Of a DNA stretch of 64,000 nt, positions 1 through 8,198 are shown in pieces. Origin of the DNA: an uncultured Lachnoclostridium sp. (GTDB lineage: Bacteria; Bacillota; Clostridia; Lachnospirales; Lachnospiraceae); NCBI GenBank assembly GCA_946415315.1, contig CAMKRZ010000001.1, forward strand, positions 1-64,000. Direction: 5' to 3'. The number at the start of each line of letters is the position of its first letter. Positions within the stretch are counted from its first letter, which is position 1. The translations under genes and the position numbers were made by a program. The notes under the pieces are model-generated. The model was given only the letters and a program-made list of their open reading frames with translations. It had not been told where the DNA came from and did no database searches.

Positions 1-281
1 AATACTTCCGAGTGATAGGTGAGCTGGAATATGTCAGAAAGCTGTATATCGATCTACTTGGAGATCGATACCGGCTGGAGAGTAAGCTGAATCGCGAAAT
101 TGACAGGCTGCCGGAAGCTGAAAAAGCTGCAATCCGGAGCACATTTATCACCAGTGGAAACCCTGCGGAATTATGGGAAAAACTCATTAAATTGACAGAT
201 TTAATTTACAGGGAACTCGAAGGATATAGTGTACCTGTGACAAAGGAATTACTGCACAAGTATTTTAAGGGACTTATGTAA
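1..281 (+). CDS. C-terminal part of an unidentified protein, possibly a nucleotidyltransferase
   Basis: The reading frame is open from the left window edge (first full codon at 3) to TAA at 279-281, so only the C-terminus is present. A GTG at 12 could start a short protein, but no ribosome binding site can be seen before it and the frame continues upstream without a stop. The visible residues are helical and mixed-charge, with LLGDRYRLESKL near the left edge and ending HKYFKGLM. This resembles the helical C-terminal half of aminoglycoside-type nucleotidyltransferases, but the catalytic half is off the window, so the assignment is a guess. It is the first member of the same-strand gene array. 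Confidence 0.45.
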   Translation, partial: YFRVIGELEYVRKLYIDLLGDRYRLESKLNREIDRLPEAEKAAIRSTFITSGNPAELWEKLIKLTDLIYRELEGYSVPVTKELLHKYFKGLM

Positions 282-297
282 GACAGCTTACACTTGC

Positions 298-311
298 CAA
301 ATTCGAATTTG
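298..311. repeat. 14-bp palindrome CAAATTCGAATTTG, copy 1
   Basis: A perfect 14-bp palindrome 17 bases after the stop of the preceding gene and about 45 bases before the next start. It is followed by GTCGAGATTGTTAT. The same palindrome and a similar right flank recur at 21637-21650, and a degenerate version with a closely matching flank lies at 8114-8127. Confidence 0.75.
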
Positions 312-356
312 TCGAGATTGTTATCTTTTAATCTTTTTAGCGGAGGGAACTTACGC

Positions 357-644
357 ATGAATAAGAAAATGGTAATCATTAGAACTCTGGAGACTCTTCT
401 GCAAATACTTATTGTCCCTTGTTGTATCATAGGAGATTGGACAAGTACATATCAGGGATCGTATGGAATTGAATACCGAAAGGATAACTTCCTTGACGCG
501 GCAGTATTGTTTGATTCGGATTATCTGGCTACAATCGTTGTCGCTATGCTTGCTGTTGTGATTATAATTCTGATATGGACGAGGGCAGCAAGGTTTGCCT
601 TCATCCCTGCGATGTTGCAGTCGAGTAACTGGACCTGTGAGTAA
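357..644 (+). CDS. Small membrane protein of unknown function
   Basis: I do not recognise this 95-residue protein. The ATG at 357 is chosen because GCGGAGGG (about 341-348) sits at proper distance; an upstream frame extension has no ribosome binding site. Two hydrophobic segments are visible: one near the N-terminus (LLQILIVPCCIIG) and one about residues 63-78 (ATIVVAMLAVVIIILIW), each probably spanning the membrane, with an acidic/aromatic loop between. It ends shortly after the second segment with a polar tail (SSNWTCE), so it may be a truncated version of a longer protein. It lies directly behind the palindrome at 298-311. Confidence 0.6.
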   Translation: MNKKMVIIRTLETLLQILIVPCCIIGDWTSTYQGSYGIEYRKDNFLDAAVLFDSDYLATIVVAMLAVVIIILIWTRAARFAFIPAMLQSSNWTCE

Positions 645-785
645 TGTCGGTTAAATAAATATAGTAGCGACTGAGCCTCAATTGAAACATATAAAATGAA
701 GCCATTTTTATGAGATGTGATATCTGTGGAAATTACAAACTAAACGCGACTAATCATTATTCAAGTTGGATGGAGGCTCCTGATT

Positions 786-1859
786 ATGCCCAGATCAGTT
801 ATTGAAATGTTTGATATTCCTGAAGTGCTGGAACCTTCTTTCGTGGATTTGCTTTCTGATGGCGAGCTGTTTGGAATTAAAGGTATCTGGCAGCTTTCCT
901 ACCGTGATTTAAGAACTAAAAGAATTGCAATCAGTAATGAAGGTGATCTTTCGCGGTTTACGTTTAACGATGCGACGATTTTTCCGCCGGGATTATCTGA
1001 GATAGCGGGGAAGGTAATGGAAGAAGGTAAGTCAGGAAGAATCTTGAATCACGATGGCCTGACGGGAAAAGGGGTTAAGGTTGCCGTAATTGATAAGCCG
1101 TTGAACCCGAATCATAAGGAGTTTGAGTCAAGGCTCGAGGTAATTAAGGTCGAACCGGATAATGAGAACCATGATTCATTGGATTTTCACGGTATGACAT
1201 GTGCATCTCTTCTTGCCGGAAAATCTTGCGGGATCGCCCCGGAAGCAGTGATCAAATATTTTCAGATTCCTGATTCCGGAGACAGAAAGGAAATATCAAG
1301 GTATGCTCTTAAGGCTCTGAAAAAGATCGTCGAGTATAACCTGGAGAATACGGGGGATCCTATCCGATTGGTCAGCTGGTCCGGCGGGTTTACCGGGGAG
1401 GATATGGAGGAGAGAAACAACTACGCGCAAGTCCTTTCCGGAATGGGGTGTTATCTTATTGATGCCACAATGTTCATGCGCAATTTCGGCGGGATTGACT
1501 TCAACCCGTATGCTGAGTGCAATGAAAAGAAATATTCCTTGAATCAGTGGCAGTTAGATAATTATGAGAGAAACAAGGAGCGACCGGGTTTTACGGAGTG
1601 GTTTGAAAACTGCTGTTATGTACCTTCCTCGCGTTGCACTGCAGCTTCGGATGATATAGCAGACGGCTATATTCACTGGGGAAAAGCTGTTTCTGAAAGC
1701 TGGACAATACCGCAGGCCGTCGGTGCCATGGCTTTATGTCTGCAAAAGAGGCCTGAACTTACGTATGAATCATTTGTGGCATTAGCAAAGCAGTGCCCCA
1801 GATTGAATGGCTTCGTCATTTTGAATGTTGACAGCATTGTTGAGGCTTTGCAAAAATAG
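786..1859 (+). CDS. Intracellular subtilisin-like serine peptidase (S8 family)
   Basis: This is a 357-residue subtilase. The catalytic triad can be read as Asp103 in VAVIDKPLNPNH, His135 in DFHGMTCASLLAG and Ser305 in SESWTIPQAVG, which stands where most family members have GTSMAxP. The usual GTS is therefore altered although the serine is kept. There is no signal peptide, so it should act in the cytoplasm. The oxyanion-hole Asn is not obvious. A GGAGG (773-777) lies before the ATG. It is followed by the first two copies of the intergenic TTTCGG motif. Single-copy S8 enzymes of this type occur in clostridial genomes with unknown substrates; I infer peptide-bond hydrolysis only. Confidence 0.8.
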   Translation: MPRSVIEMFDIPEVLEPSFVDLLSDGELFGIKGIWQLSYRDLRTKRIAISNEGDLSRFTFNDATIFPPGLSEIAGKVMEEGKSGRILNHDGLTGKGVKVAVIDKPLNPNHKEFESRLEVIKVEPDNENHDSLDFHGMTCASLLAGKSCGIAPEAVIKYFQIPDSGDRKEISRYALKALKKIVEYNLENTGDPIRLVSWSGGFTGEDMEERNNYAQVLSGMGCYLIDATMFMRNFGGIDFNPYAECNEKKYSLNQWQLDNYERNKERPGFTEWFENCCYVPSSRCTAASDDIADGYIHWGKAVSESWTIPQAVGAMALCLQKRPELTYESFVALAKQCPRLNGFVILNVDSIVEALQK

Positions 1860-1867
1860 TTACGATA

Positions 1868-1881
1868 TATTTCGGAATTCC
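1868..1881 (+). repeat. Intergenic TTTCGG motif, copy 1 (TATTTCGGAATTCC)
   Basis: Begins 8 bases after the stop codon of the subtilase. It matches the left half of the array motif (consensus TATTTCGGnnTTACG); the right half is degenerate. Confidence 0.5.
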
Positions 1882-1906
1882 AGGCGATAGGAGACTATCT
1901 TTTAAG

Positions 1907-1920
1907 ATTTCGGTAATACG
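1907..1920 (+). repeat. Intergenic TTTCGG motif, copy 2 (ATTTCGGTAATACG)
   Basis: Second copy between the subtilase and the convergent LysR gene. It has a TTACG-like right half (TAATACG). Confidence 0.55.
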
Positions 1921-2000
1921 GAACGGATAATCAGTGTCATCGTGTCATCATAAATTAAGAGAAAATGCCGGCGAGAGACATCTTGCCGACCTTTTTATTG

Positions 2001-2885
2001 TTAATGGTTATTTGTAAACGATACATATAATTGCTCGAGAAATTTTTCCGCTATGGGTGTAAAAGTCTGGTAGCGGTTCCATGCGATATAAAGCTTTGTC
2101 TCCGCTTTCGGAGCGAGTGGTCGGAATACCAGTCCGCTGCCCTCTGAAGTATTAATCAGGTGATCGAAGGTCAGAAGGTATCCGAGACCTTCTTTGGCAA
2201 AGATGGAACCGTTGTAGGAAAGACGGAAGGAACCTTCCAACTTCATTTCGGAAAATGAAGACCCGGCCCACTCCTTTATCTCATTATTCCATGCCTGCTC
2301 AGAACAGAAAAGAGGCAGTCCGATCAGGTCTTTTGCATGGATAGTCTTTTTCCTTGCCAGCGGATCATCCGCGGGTATAACAAGACCCCATGTATCACCT
2401 TCCGGGAATTCGATGTATTCGTATTTGTGGCTGTCCGGGTACTCTGCAAGGACAAGAAAGTCCAACAGCCCTTTATCGAGTTTGTCTGCGATTTGTTCTG
2501 TGTCGCCGCTTGTGATGTGATAATGCAGGTTGGGATAACGTGACTTAAATTCTTTTATTACTCTCGCAAGGTATTTGATCCGGTAGGATTCCGCAAGACC
2601 CAGATAAAGTTCACCGCCGGTGATGTCATCGAGGGATACGAATTCCTGCTCTATCTTATCCGCCATGCTGATCAGGTCTTCCGCACGGTTCCTTAAGAGG
2701 ATGCCTTCGTCCGTAAGACGGATACTGAAGCTGTGACGGGTAAAGAGTTTCTTTCCCAGTTCGTCCTCAAGGGATTTTAATTGCTTGGAAAGCGTGGGCT
2801 GTGTGACATGCAGAAGTTCCGCAGCGCGGGTCATGTTTTCTTCCCTTGCAGCAGCAAGGAAGTATCTTAGTGTTCTGATTTCCAT
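2001..2885 (-). CDS. LysR-family transcriptional regulator
   Basis: The protein has about 294 residues, the normal length for LysR regulators. The N-terminal winged helix-turn-helix is clear (MEIRTLRYFLAAAREENMT, then RAAELLHVTQPTLSKQLKSL), followed by a linker helix and a substrate-binding domain (GELYLGLAESYRIKYLARVI). I use the ATG at 2885 rather than 2891 because AAAGGAAA is then 7-8 bases upstream, whereas it would overlap the other start too closely. It is transcribed divergently from the three genes starting at 3026, and a dyad at 2910-2934 lies between them, so it probably controls that operon and itself. The inducer is unknown. Confidence 0.92.
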   Translation of the reverse strand: MEIRTLRYFLAAAREENMTRAAELLHVTQPTLSKQLKSLEDELGKKLFTRHSFSIRLTDEGILLRNRAEDLISMADKIEQEFVSLDDITGGELYLGLAESYRIKYLARVIKEFKSRYPNLHYHITSGDTEQIADKLDKGLLDFLVLAEYPDSHKYEYIEFPEGDTWGLVIPADDPLARKKTIHAKDLIGLPLFCSEQAWNNEIKEWAGSSFSEMKLEGSFRLSYNGSIFAKEGLGYLLTFDHLINTSEGSGLVFRPLAPKAETKLYIAWNRYQTFTPIAEKFLEQLYVSFTNNH

Positions 2886-2909
2886 GAGCATTTTCCTTTC
2901 ATATTCGCT

Positions 2910-2934
2910 GTGATATGCATAATTGGAATATCAC
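2910..2934. promoter_or_regulatory. Probable LysR binding site
   Basis: GTGATAT and ATATCAC form a 7+7 dyad with an 11-base spacer, matching the T-N11-A architecture of LysR boxes. It is placed between the LysR gene and the divergent operon, where such sites normally lie. Confidence 0.6.
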
Positions 2935-3025
2935 GATATTCATTATAACCATTAGCGAAGAATCTTTCAAGCGTTTATGATAGGAACTGTAAAGAAAAGA
3001 ATTGATGCAGGAAGCGAGGAATGCT

Positions 3026-3262
3026 ATGGATCTGAAACGCTTGAAGCAGTATTTGTCTGATGCGGGGTGCTGCAAAAATACATCTGACGACATCATAAGG
3101 ATGTGTGAAGCCGGAAACATGGAAGGTGCCCTGCACATGATGAGAAAAGACCGGTGCAGGCTGATGGATGAGCTGCACGAGAGCGGGAGGAAGGTCGATT
3201 GCCTGGACTATCTGATCCGTACCACGGAAAATGCACTCAAAATGAGCCAGGTACATACGTGA
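3026..3262 (+). CDS. Small conserved helical protein, unknown function
   Basis: A 78-residue soluble protein beginning MDLKRLKQYLSDAGCC. The start at 3026 follows GAGGA with good spacing; earlier in-frame starts lack a site. It looks like two or three helices ending in HESGRKVDCLDYLIRTTE. I recall similar short proteins beside regulators in clostridial genomes, but I know of no experimental function. It is the first gene of the LysR-divergent operon, 62 bases before the hydrolase gene. The position suggests an accessory or adaptor role for that operon, which is inference. Confidence 0.65.
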   Translation: MDLKRLKQYLSDAGCCKNTSDDIIRMCEAGNMEGALHMMRKDRCRLMDELHESGRKVDCLDYLIRTTENALKMSQVHT

Positions 3263-3324
3263 AATATGTCATGAGGATGCGAAGCATTTGAGTGGCATGG
3301 CGAAAACAAAAAACGGAGGAAATC

Positions 3325-4320
3325 ATGATGATGAAGACAGAAGAACTGAAACTGACACAGGAATGGGATAAGACTTTTCCGAAAAATGACAAAGTCAATC
3401 ACAGTAAGGTGACATTTATCAATCACTTTGGGATTACACTTGCCGCAGATATGTATGTACCGAAGAGTTGCGAAGGAAAGTTTCCGGCAATCGCGGTTTC
3501 CGGACCGTTTGGAGCGATCAAGGAACAGTCCTCCGGGCTGTATGCGCAGGAGATGGCTTCGAGAGGATTTCTCGCAATCGCGTTTGATCCTTCTTTTACC
3601 GGCGAGTCCGGCGGATTTCCGAGGGACATGCACAGTCCGGATATCGACGTGGAAGACTTTCAGGCCGCGGTGGATTATCTTGTGAACCGGGACGATGTAG
3701 ACCCGGAGCGGATCGGGATCATCGGCATCTGCGGATGGGGCGGCATGGCGCTTCAGACGGCCTGCCTGGACACGCGGATCAAGGCAACCGTTACCTCCAC
3801 CATGTATGATATGTCCCGCGTGGCCGGGAATGGGTATTTCGACTCCGCAGACGACGAGGAATCGAGATATCAGATGCGCATGGCAATTAATCAGCAGCGG
3901 ACGGTAGATTACAAAAACGGCGGGTATGCCCATGCGGGCGGCGTCGTGGATCCGCTTCCGGAGGATGCGCCTTACTTTGTGAAAGATTACTATGCATACT
4001 ATAAGACATCGCGGGGATACCATGCGCGCAGCCTCAATTCCAACAACGGTTGGAACGTGACGGCAGGGACATCCTTGATGAACACACGCCTGTTCACGTA
4101 CGCGAAGGAGATCCGCAGCGCCGTATTGATGATTCACGGGGAGAAAGCGCACTCCTGCTACATGTCCAAAGACGCGTACGCGGACATGGTAAAGGACAGT
4201 AAGTACGCAGCGAACAAGGAACTGCTTATCATCCCCGGAGCAAGCCATACAGATCTTTATGACCGGATGGACATCATTCCTTTTGATCGGATCCAGGCAT
4301 TTTTCGAAGAAAATCTGTAG
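3325..4320 (+). CDS. Alpha/beta hydrolase with a cysteine nucleophile
   Basis: The protein has about 331 residues and is related to dienelactone-hydrolase-like and YcjY-like alpha/beta hydrolases. The nucleophile elbow reads GICGWGG, so Cys136 replaces the usual serine of GxSxG; cysteine is the known nucleophile of dienelactone hydrolase. The histidine of the triad is probably in PGASHTDLYD, and the acid is likely near MIHGEKAHS. There is no signal peptide. CGGAGGAAATC precedes three consecutive ATGs; I use the first. It is the second gene of the LysR-divergent operon, 17 bases before the metallo-hydrolase gene. The substrate is unknown, but detoxification or turnover of an ester or lactone is plausible. 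Confidence 0.82.
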   Translation: MMMKTEELKLTQEWDKTFPKNDKVNHSKVTFINHFGITLAADMYVPKSCEGKFPAIAVSGPFGAIKEQSSGLYAQEMASRGFLAIAFDPSFTGESGGFPRDMHSPDIDVEDFQAAVDYLVNRDDVDPERIGIIGICGWGGMALQTACLDTRIKATVTSTMYDMSRVAGNGYFDSADDEESRYQMRMAINQQRTVDYKNGGYAHAGGVVDPLPEDAPYFVKDYYAYYKTSRGYHARSLNSNNGWNVTAGTSLMNTRLFTYAKEIRSAVLMIHGEKAHSCYMSKDAYADMVKDSKYAANKELLIIPGASHTDLYDRMDIIPFDRIQAFFEENL

Positions 4321-4337
4321 GAAAAGAGGACAGGATA

Positions 4338-5828
4338 ATGCAAAAGAGAAAAATGAGAAAGGGAGTGAAGGTCTTGCTGATCGTTCTCGGAAGCATCGTT
4401 GGTCTGTGCCTTTTGGTTGCAATAGCCGGGCTTTTGTTTCTTTCGTTCTGGCCCTCGGTCGGGAAGATGCCGGGAAAGAAGGAACAGGAGGCATATGCGA
4501 AGAAGAGCGAGTTGTACTACGACAAGAAATTTCATAATGAGATTGATTTTACGGTAATGACCGGAAAGCAGGACACCACGAGTGATCGTAAAGTTCCCAA
4601 GGAACAGTTGAAGGCGGTAAATCCGACATATGCCGAGCACGGGCAGGAGGGCGGACTGGTGATCACCTGGATTGGTCATTCCTCGGTTTTACTGCAGCTA
4701 GGGACAACCAACATCCTGATCGATCCGGTGCTTGGAAACCGTTCCTCGCCTGTGTCATTTGTCGGACCGAAGCGTTTCTCAGAGTGCCCGGTGACCGCGG
4801 AGAGTCTCCCGGAAATAGATGTACTGTTCGTCTCCCATGATCACTATGACCATCTGGAGTACGGCACGATCAAAGACATCGATGCCAAGGTGAAGCGGTA
4901 TGTCGTGCCGCTCGGTGTGGATGTAATATTGAAAGGCTGGGGTGTATCCGAAGATAAGATTACTGCGCTTAACTGGTGGGAGGAAGTGACATGGGACAGC
5001 GTTACGTACGCGCTGACACCGTCGCTGCACTATACGGGACGGAATCCGCTTAAAGGAAACAGCACCCTCTGGGGCGGTTTGTTTGTAAATGACGGCGCCC
5101 ACAAGGTATACTACACCGGAGACGGCGGATACTACGATGTGTTCTCCCGCGTCTACGAAAAATACGGTGAAGTTGACTTGATGTTAGGGGATTCGGGACA
5201 GTATGACACCGCATGGGCGACTACGCACATGTTCCCGGAACAGACAGTGCAGGCAGCTATTGATGCACACGCAAAATGGCTCATTCCGGTGCATTGGGGA
5301 ACATTCTCCCTTGCCAACCACGCCTGGGATGATCCGATTATCCGCGTTGCCTCCGCAGCGGAAACCAAAGGGGTTAATCTGGCTACGCCGAGGCACGGAC
5401 AGACGATTGATTTTGCCGAGATATCGGTAAGCACGGAGCATTGGTGGGAGGACAATCGCAGAACAATGGAAGGAAAAGCCTTAAAACTCAGGATCGGGGA
5501 AACTGAAGTTTCCGTCGAATGGGAGGACAACGAATCAGTCAAGGCGCTTCAGGCGCTTGTCGCCGACAAACCGCTTACCATATCCATGTCGATGTACGGC
5601 GGGTTTGAACAGGTCGGCTCTCTCGGGACCGTACTTCCGAGACAGGACAAGGAGATCACCACCGAAGCCGGAGACATCGTGTTGTATTCGGGAAATCAGA
5701 TCGTTGTGTTTTACGGATCGAACTCATGGGCATACACAAAGCTTGGAAAGATCACGGACAGGACCGCTTCTGAGATGAAAAATCTGCTCGGAAACGGAAA
5801 TGTGTCTATTACTATTAGCACAGAATAA
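4338..5828 (+). CDS. Membrane-anchored metallo-beta-lactamase-fold hydrolase with cyclophilin-like C-terminal domain
   Basis: This 496-residue two-domain protein starts with one transmembrane helix (about residues 12-38). It continues with an MBL-fold domain of the UlaG/NAPE-PLD-like type: HSSVLLQ near 114 and the zinc motif HDHYDH at 167-172, then TGDGGYYD and PVHWGTF carrying further ligands. The last 115 residues (from about LKLRIGETEVSVEW) match a cyclophilin-like domain, ending in VSITISTE. The catalytic domain probably faces outward. It is the last gene of the LysR-divergent operon and is followed by a terminator at 5885-5908. It may hydrolyse lipid-derived or lactone substrates together with the preceding hydrolase; this is inference. 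Confidence 0.85.
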   Translation: MQKRKMRKGVKVLLIVLGSIVGLCLLVAIAGLLFLSFWPSVGKMPGKKEQEAYAKKSELYYDKKFHNEIDFTVMTGKQDTTSDRKVPKEQLKAVNPTYAEHGQEGGLVITWIGHSSVLLQLGTTNILIDPVLGNRSSPVSFVGPKRFSECPVTAESLPEIDVLFVSHDHYDHLEYGTIKDIDAKVKRYVVPLGVDVILKGWGVSEDKITALNWWEEVTWDSVTYALTPSLHYTGRNPLKGNSTLWGGLFVNDGAHKVYYTGDGGYYDVFSRVYEKYGEVDLMLGDSGQYDTAWATTHMFPEQTVQAAIDAHAKWLIPVHWGTFSLANHAWDDPIIRVASAAETKGVNLATPRHGQTIDFAEISVSTEHWWEDNRRTMEGKALKLRIGETEVSVEWEDNESVKALQALVADKPLTISMSMYGGFEQVGSLGTVLPRQDKEITTEAGDIVLYSGNQIVVFYGSNSWAYTKLGKITDRTASEMKNLLGNGNVSITISTE

Positions 5829-5884
5829 AGTCATCGTCATTGAGCACAGGAATTGAAGACAATTGATGTTTTCGGAACGCGCAG

Positions 5885-5908
5885 AAGGAGGACTGAGGTC
5901 CTCCTTTT
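5885..5908 (+). terminator. Rho-independent terminator of the LysR-divergent operon
   Basis: Perfect 9-bp stem AAGGAGGAC / GTCCTCCTT with loop TGAG, followed by a short T run. It lies 57 bases after the metallo-hydrolase stop. Confidence 0.8.
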
Positions 5909-5961
5909 GCTATAGACGGTTGTTTACGGATGTGTTAGAATAATTCGAAAGAACATCGTAG

Positions 5962-5976
5962 TATTTCGGAATTACG
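5962..5976 (+). repeat. Intergenic TTTCGG motif, copy 3 (TATTTCGGAATTACG)
   Basis: Exact consensus copy, 18 bases before the TTG start of the next gene. Together with AATTCGAAA at 5942-5950 it can fold into a stem with one unpaired G. Confidence 0.7.
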
Positions 5977-5993
5977 ATTTAAGGAGTTGCACG

Positions 5994-6245
5994 TTGAAGA
6001 CTTTGATCTATTACAAGCCGGAATTTGTTGACCCGGCAAGAAAGCTGCGCGAGAATTACATTGCACACCGTCACGAAATAGCGGATATCGTTTCTGAAGA
6101 AGAACAGAATGATATTGCATATGCAAGGAAAATGCTATATGACGAAGCAATATTCATTGAAGATTCAGAGACAGTAATTATCCATGACATTGCGTCGGGA
6201 AATACAAGAAGATGTCCTGTTACAGAAGTTTATTATCGGGATTGA
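5994..6245 (+). CDS. Hypothetical 83-residue protein with TTG start
   Basis: I do not recognise the family. The TTG at 5994 is chosen because AAGGAG at 5981-5986 is 7 bases upstream and no ATG is available. The protein is soluble and mixed-charge: KTLIYYKPEFVDPARKL, then a helix rich in Glu (IVSEEEQNDIAY), then a beta-rich end (FIEDSETVIIHDIASG). It sits between a TTTCGG motif and a member of the repeated GWKACYD family, in the gene array. Length and composition would suit a small antitoxin-like or regulatory protein, but there is no direct evidence. Confidence 0.55.
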   Translation: MKTLIYYKPEFVDPARKLRENYIAHRHEIADIVSEEEQNDIAYARKMLYDEAIFIEDSETVIIHDIASGNTRRCPVTEVYYRD

Positions 6246-6303
6246 TATTTTGGTTAGTAGGGCGATTATCGTTGAATAAAACGTGCGATGGAGAGAGCAA
6301 GGT

Positions 6304-6762
6304 ATGGCAAAAACTTCTAAAGAAAAGAAAAAAGCCAGACTTCCTGCAGAATACTCAGAGGGTATGCTTCATTTCAAGACAGGTCCGGGATGGAAGGCCT
6401 GTTATGACAGTGAAAGGGAGCTTTATACCGCTGAAAGCTTTTGGGAGGGTTACTACGATCTTTATGAGATTAACGAGGAAATATTTTACAAACTGAAGCC
6501 GAAAGGCAAAGATCGCAGAGAAGCCCATGAACTGATCCATACCGGCAGGCATTTGTATAAAAGCGTCAGTGACAACAACGGTTCATACGATATTGCACTT
6601 GATGAAGACTATGCCTCTTTCTGTCCATGGGCTGACATACAAAAAACAGGAGAGATGTGGGATTCGGAATTGACCGATCTGGCAGTGAATGTTTTTGAAT
6701 CCGAAAAACAAAATCGCGAACAGCGACGCAAAAGACGTGAAGAACAGGAACGGAAAAATTGA
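6304..6762 (+). CDS. Novel repeated-family protein A (GWKACYD/CPWA domain)
   Basis: This 152-residue protein is one of three relatives in the window (the others are at 15968 and in the N-terminus of the 22877 gene). Shared features in order are GWKACYDSERELYTA, a W-x-G-x-Y-x-LYEI segment, a GRHLYKSV segment, LDEDYASFCPWAD, a GExWDxExTD segment, and a basic coiled C-terminus (NREQRRKRREEQ). The N-terminus is also basic (KTSKEKKKAR). The start at 6304 follows GGAGAG. I know no named family for it. The Cys-Tyr-Asp and Cys-Pro-Trp positions are conserved, but no catalytic chemistry can be deduced. Confidence 0.7.
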   Translation: MAKTSKEKKKARLPAEYSEGMLHFKTGPGWKACYDSERELYTAESFWEGYYDLYEINEEIFYKLKPKGKDRREAHELIHTGRHLYKSVSDNNGSYDIALDEDYASFCPWADIQKTGEMWDSELTDLAVNVFESEKQNREQRRKRREEQERKN

Positions 6763-7017
6763 GTTGAGAGATACTATCTTTGGGATGATCTGAATGTCGC
6801 TCGGTTGAAGAGGCTTCACGCAGATATTGTCCTTTGGCCTGTTTATACGGATTTCAATTACGAAGAATGGAATAAAACCATAAAAAATGAGTATGCTGAA
6901 CAGGTTGCCCGCATTGGTCATGGCGTCTGTCTGGTAAATTCGGTATGCTTGGAGAGAGAAGGCTCTGAAATAATATTTCGGTATTGCGCGCTACAGGACG
7001 GAGTATGGCATGTTTGA
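6763..7017 (+). pseudogene. C-terminal fragment of a carbon-nitrogen hydrolase (nitrilase superfamily)
   Basis: In frame directly after the preceding stop, about 84 codons encode RYYLWDDLNVARLKRLHADIV and then LWPVYTDFNYEEWN and YAEQVARIGHGVCLVNSV. This resembles the segment following the nucleophile cysteine of nitrilase-type amidohydrolases. The N-terminal half with the Glu and Lys of the triad is missing, and Leu stands where CWD or CYD would be expected. No convincing start exists (the first TTG is at 6805). The last codons run through the TTTCGG motif at 6974, which suggests that the gene was cut at the motif. I read it as a decayed gene fragment. Confidence 0.5.
6974..6988 (+). repeat. 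Intergenic TTTCGG motif, copy 4 (TATTTCGGTATTGCG)
   Basis: Preceded by TAA as at other junctions (TAATATTTCGG) and followed by CGC. It lies 21 bases before the next start. Here the TAA is out of frame with the nitrilase fragment, so that frame reads through the motif. Confidence 0.65.
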
Positions 7018-7522
7018 GATACGATATAAAATTGTTCTTTCGGAGTATGACGATTTTAAAGGACAGGACGGTTTTCTGCAGATCAGAGCAGGTAATTTTT
7101 CGTTTGGAAAAATCTGGTCGGATGAGCTTGATGACATCATGCCGACGGAATCTCTGTGCGATTGGATGGAACGGCTGGTCCGGGTGTGCAAGTATCTGGA
7201 AACGGAGGACTACATTGCGTTAAGTATCGTGGATTTCTTTGACGACTGGCTCGAATTCCGACGAGAAGGCGAAACCGTTTTTGTTGGCGAAATTCATGCG
7301 CCGAAGAAAGTCGGGACTATGAATATCGAGCGAGAACAGCTGCAGGTGACGTCTTGCGAATGGAAAGACCAGCCCGTCAGTTACAAAGAACTCTGCGATG
7401 AAGTATATCGGAAAGCCGGCGAATACATCCGGTACTTGAAAGAGAACAACGAAGATGAGGATGGCTTCGAATGCCTGTTGAATGAATACGAAGTAATAAG
7501 AACAATTGAAAGCAAAGCATGA
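7010..7522 (+). CDS. Hypothetical 170-residue acidic protein
   Basis: I do not recognise the family with confidence. The ATG at 7010 follows GGACGGAG and overlaps the end of the fragment before it. The protein begins MFEIRYKIVLSEYDDF and is strongly acidic and aromatic, with a central helix (CDWMERLVRVCKYLETED) and a beta region (LEFRREGETVFVGEI). The composition resembles immunity proteins of polymorphic-toxin systems, but no toxin gene is adjacent, so this is only a compositional impression. It is a single-gene unit in the array, followed by a 150-base gap. Confidence 0.6.
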   Translation: MFEIRYKIVLSEYDDFKGQDGFLQIRAGNFSFGKIWSDELDDIMPTESLCDWMERLVRVCKYLETEDYIALSIVDFFDDWLEFRREGETVFVGEIHAPKKVGTMNIEREQLQVTSCEWKDQPVSYKELCDEVYRKAGEYIRYLKENNEDEDGFECLLNEYEVIRTIESKA

Positions 7523-7675
7523 TCAGATCGGCGGCTGGTGCCATAAGGATTTACGGATATTTTGACACCGGCGGAAAAGGTTTTATTTGTCGACGCAAAT
7601 TGAGGGGCATTTTGAGTGTGGATAGCACAACGTGAGATGTTGTAAGTAAATTCAAATTTGAGGAGAAAAGCAATC

Positions 7676-8113
7676 ATGAATATCGAACTTATTCCTTTAC
7701 TTCCCGGAGATAAAGATATAACGGATTTGATGCGAATACACGCTTCGCCGTCTGTTACAAAATATATTTCCATATCCGAAAATTTCTTTGACTATGTTGA
7801 CTATGTTACAAACACAGACAAAGTTATTTATTATAAAATAATGTGGAACAGGGTACTGGCAGGTGGCGTTCATTGCGAATATGCAGACGGAACGATGTTT
7901 CTCAGTATATGTATCGATGAAATATACCGTCGTCACGGTATCGCTGAAGCGGCATTGAATCAATTATTTCTTGCGCAAAGCAATGATGTCAATGTGATTG
8001 AAGTGAGCATTGACGAAACAAATGTGCCGTCACTTTCGCTTTTTCAAAAACTCGGATTTTCACAAATCGGCAGAGAAGATGAATTGATAATCCTGCGTAA
8101 GTTATTATGTTAA
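7676..8113 (+). CDS. GNAT-family N-acetyltransferase 1
   Basis: This protein of about 145 residues would transfer an acetyl group from acetyl-CoA to an unknown amine. The acetyl-CoA loop is visible as IYRRHGIAEAAL, followed by the C-terminal NVPSLSLFQKLGFSQ signature of GNAT enzymes. The start at 7676 follows AGGAGA. A near-palindrome, AAATTCAAATTTG at 7648-7660, lies just upstream of the ribosome binding site. It is the first of the ten GNAT genes or gene parts in this 28-kb array. Confidence 0.8.
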   Translation: MNIELIPLLPGDKDITDLMRIHASPSVTKYISISENFFDYVDYVTNTDKVIYYKIMWNRVLAGGVHCEYADGTMFLSICIDEIYRRHGIAEAALNQLFLAQSNDVNVIEVSIDETNVPSLSLFQKLGFSQIGREDELIILRKLLC

Positions 8114-8127
8114 CAAATTCCGGTTTG
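8114..8127. repeat. Degenerate copy 2 of the 14-bp palindrome (CAAATTCCGGTTTG)
   Basis: Starts immediately after the stop codon of the preceding gene. The right flank TAGAGATTATTAT matches the flank of the copy at 298-311, and it runs directly into a TTTCGG motif at 8140-8154, showing that the two motifs form one composite element. Confidence 0.65.
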
Positions 8128-8139
8128 TAGAGATTATTA

Positions 8140-8154
8140 TCTTTCGGCATTATG
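8140..8154 (+). repeat. Intergenic TTTCGG motif, copy 5 (TCTTTCGGCATTATG)
   Basis: Thirteen bases after the palindrome at 8114-8127, in the same orientation as all other copies. It lies 44 bases before the next start. Confidence 0.6.
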
Positions 8155-8198
8155 AACTGTAGAGAAAGACAAAGCGGAGCCTGTGGAGGTAAAACATT

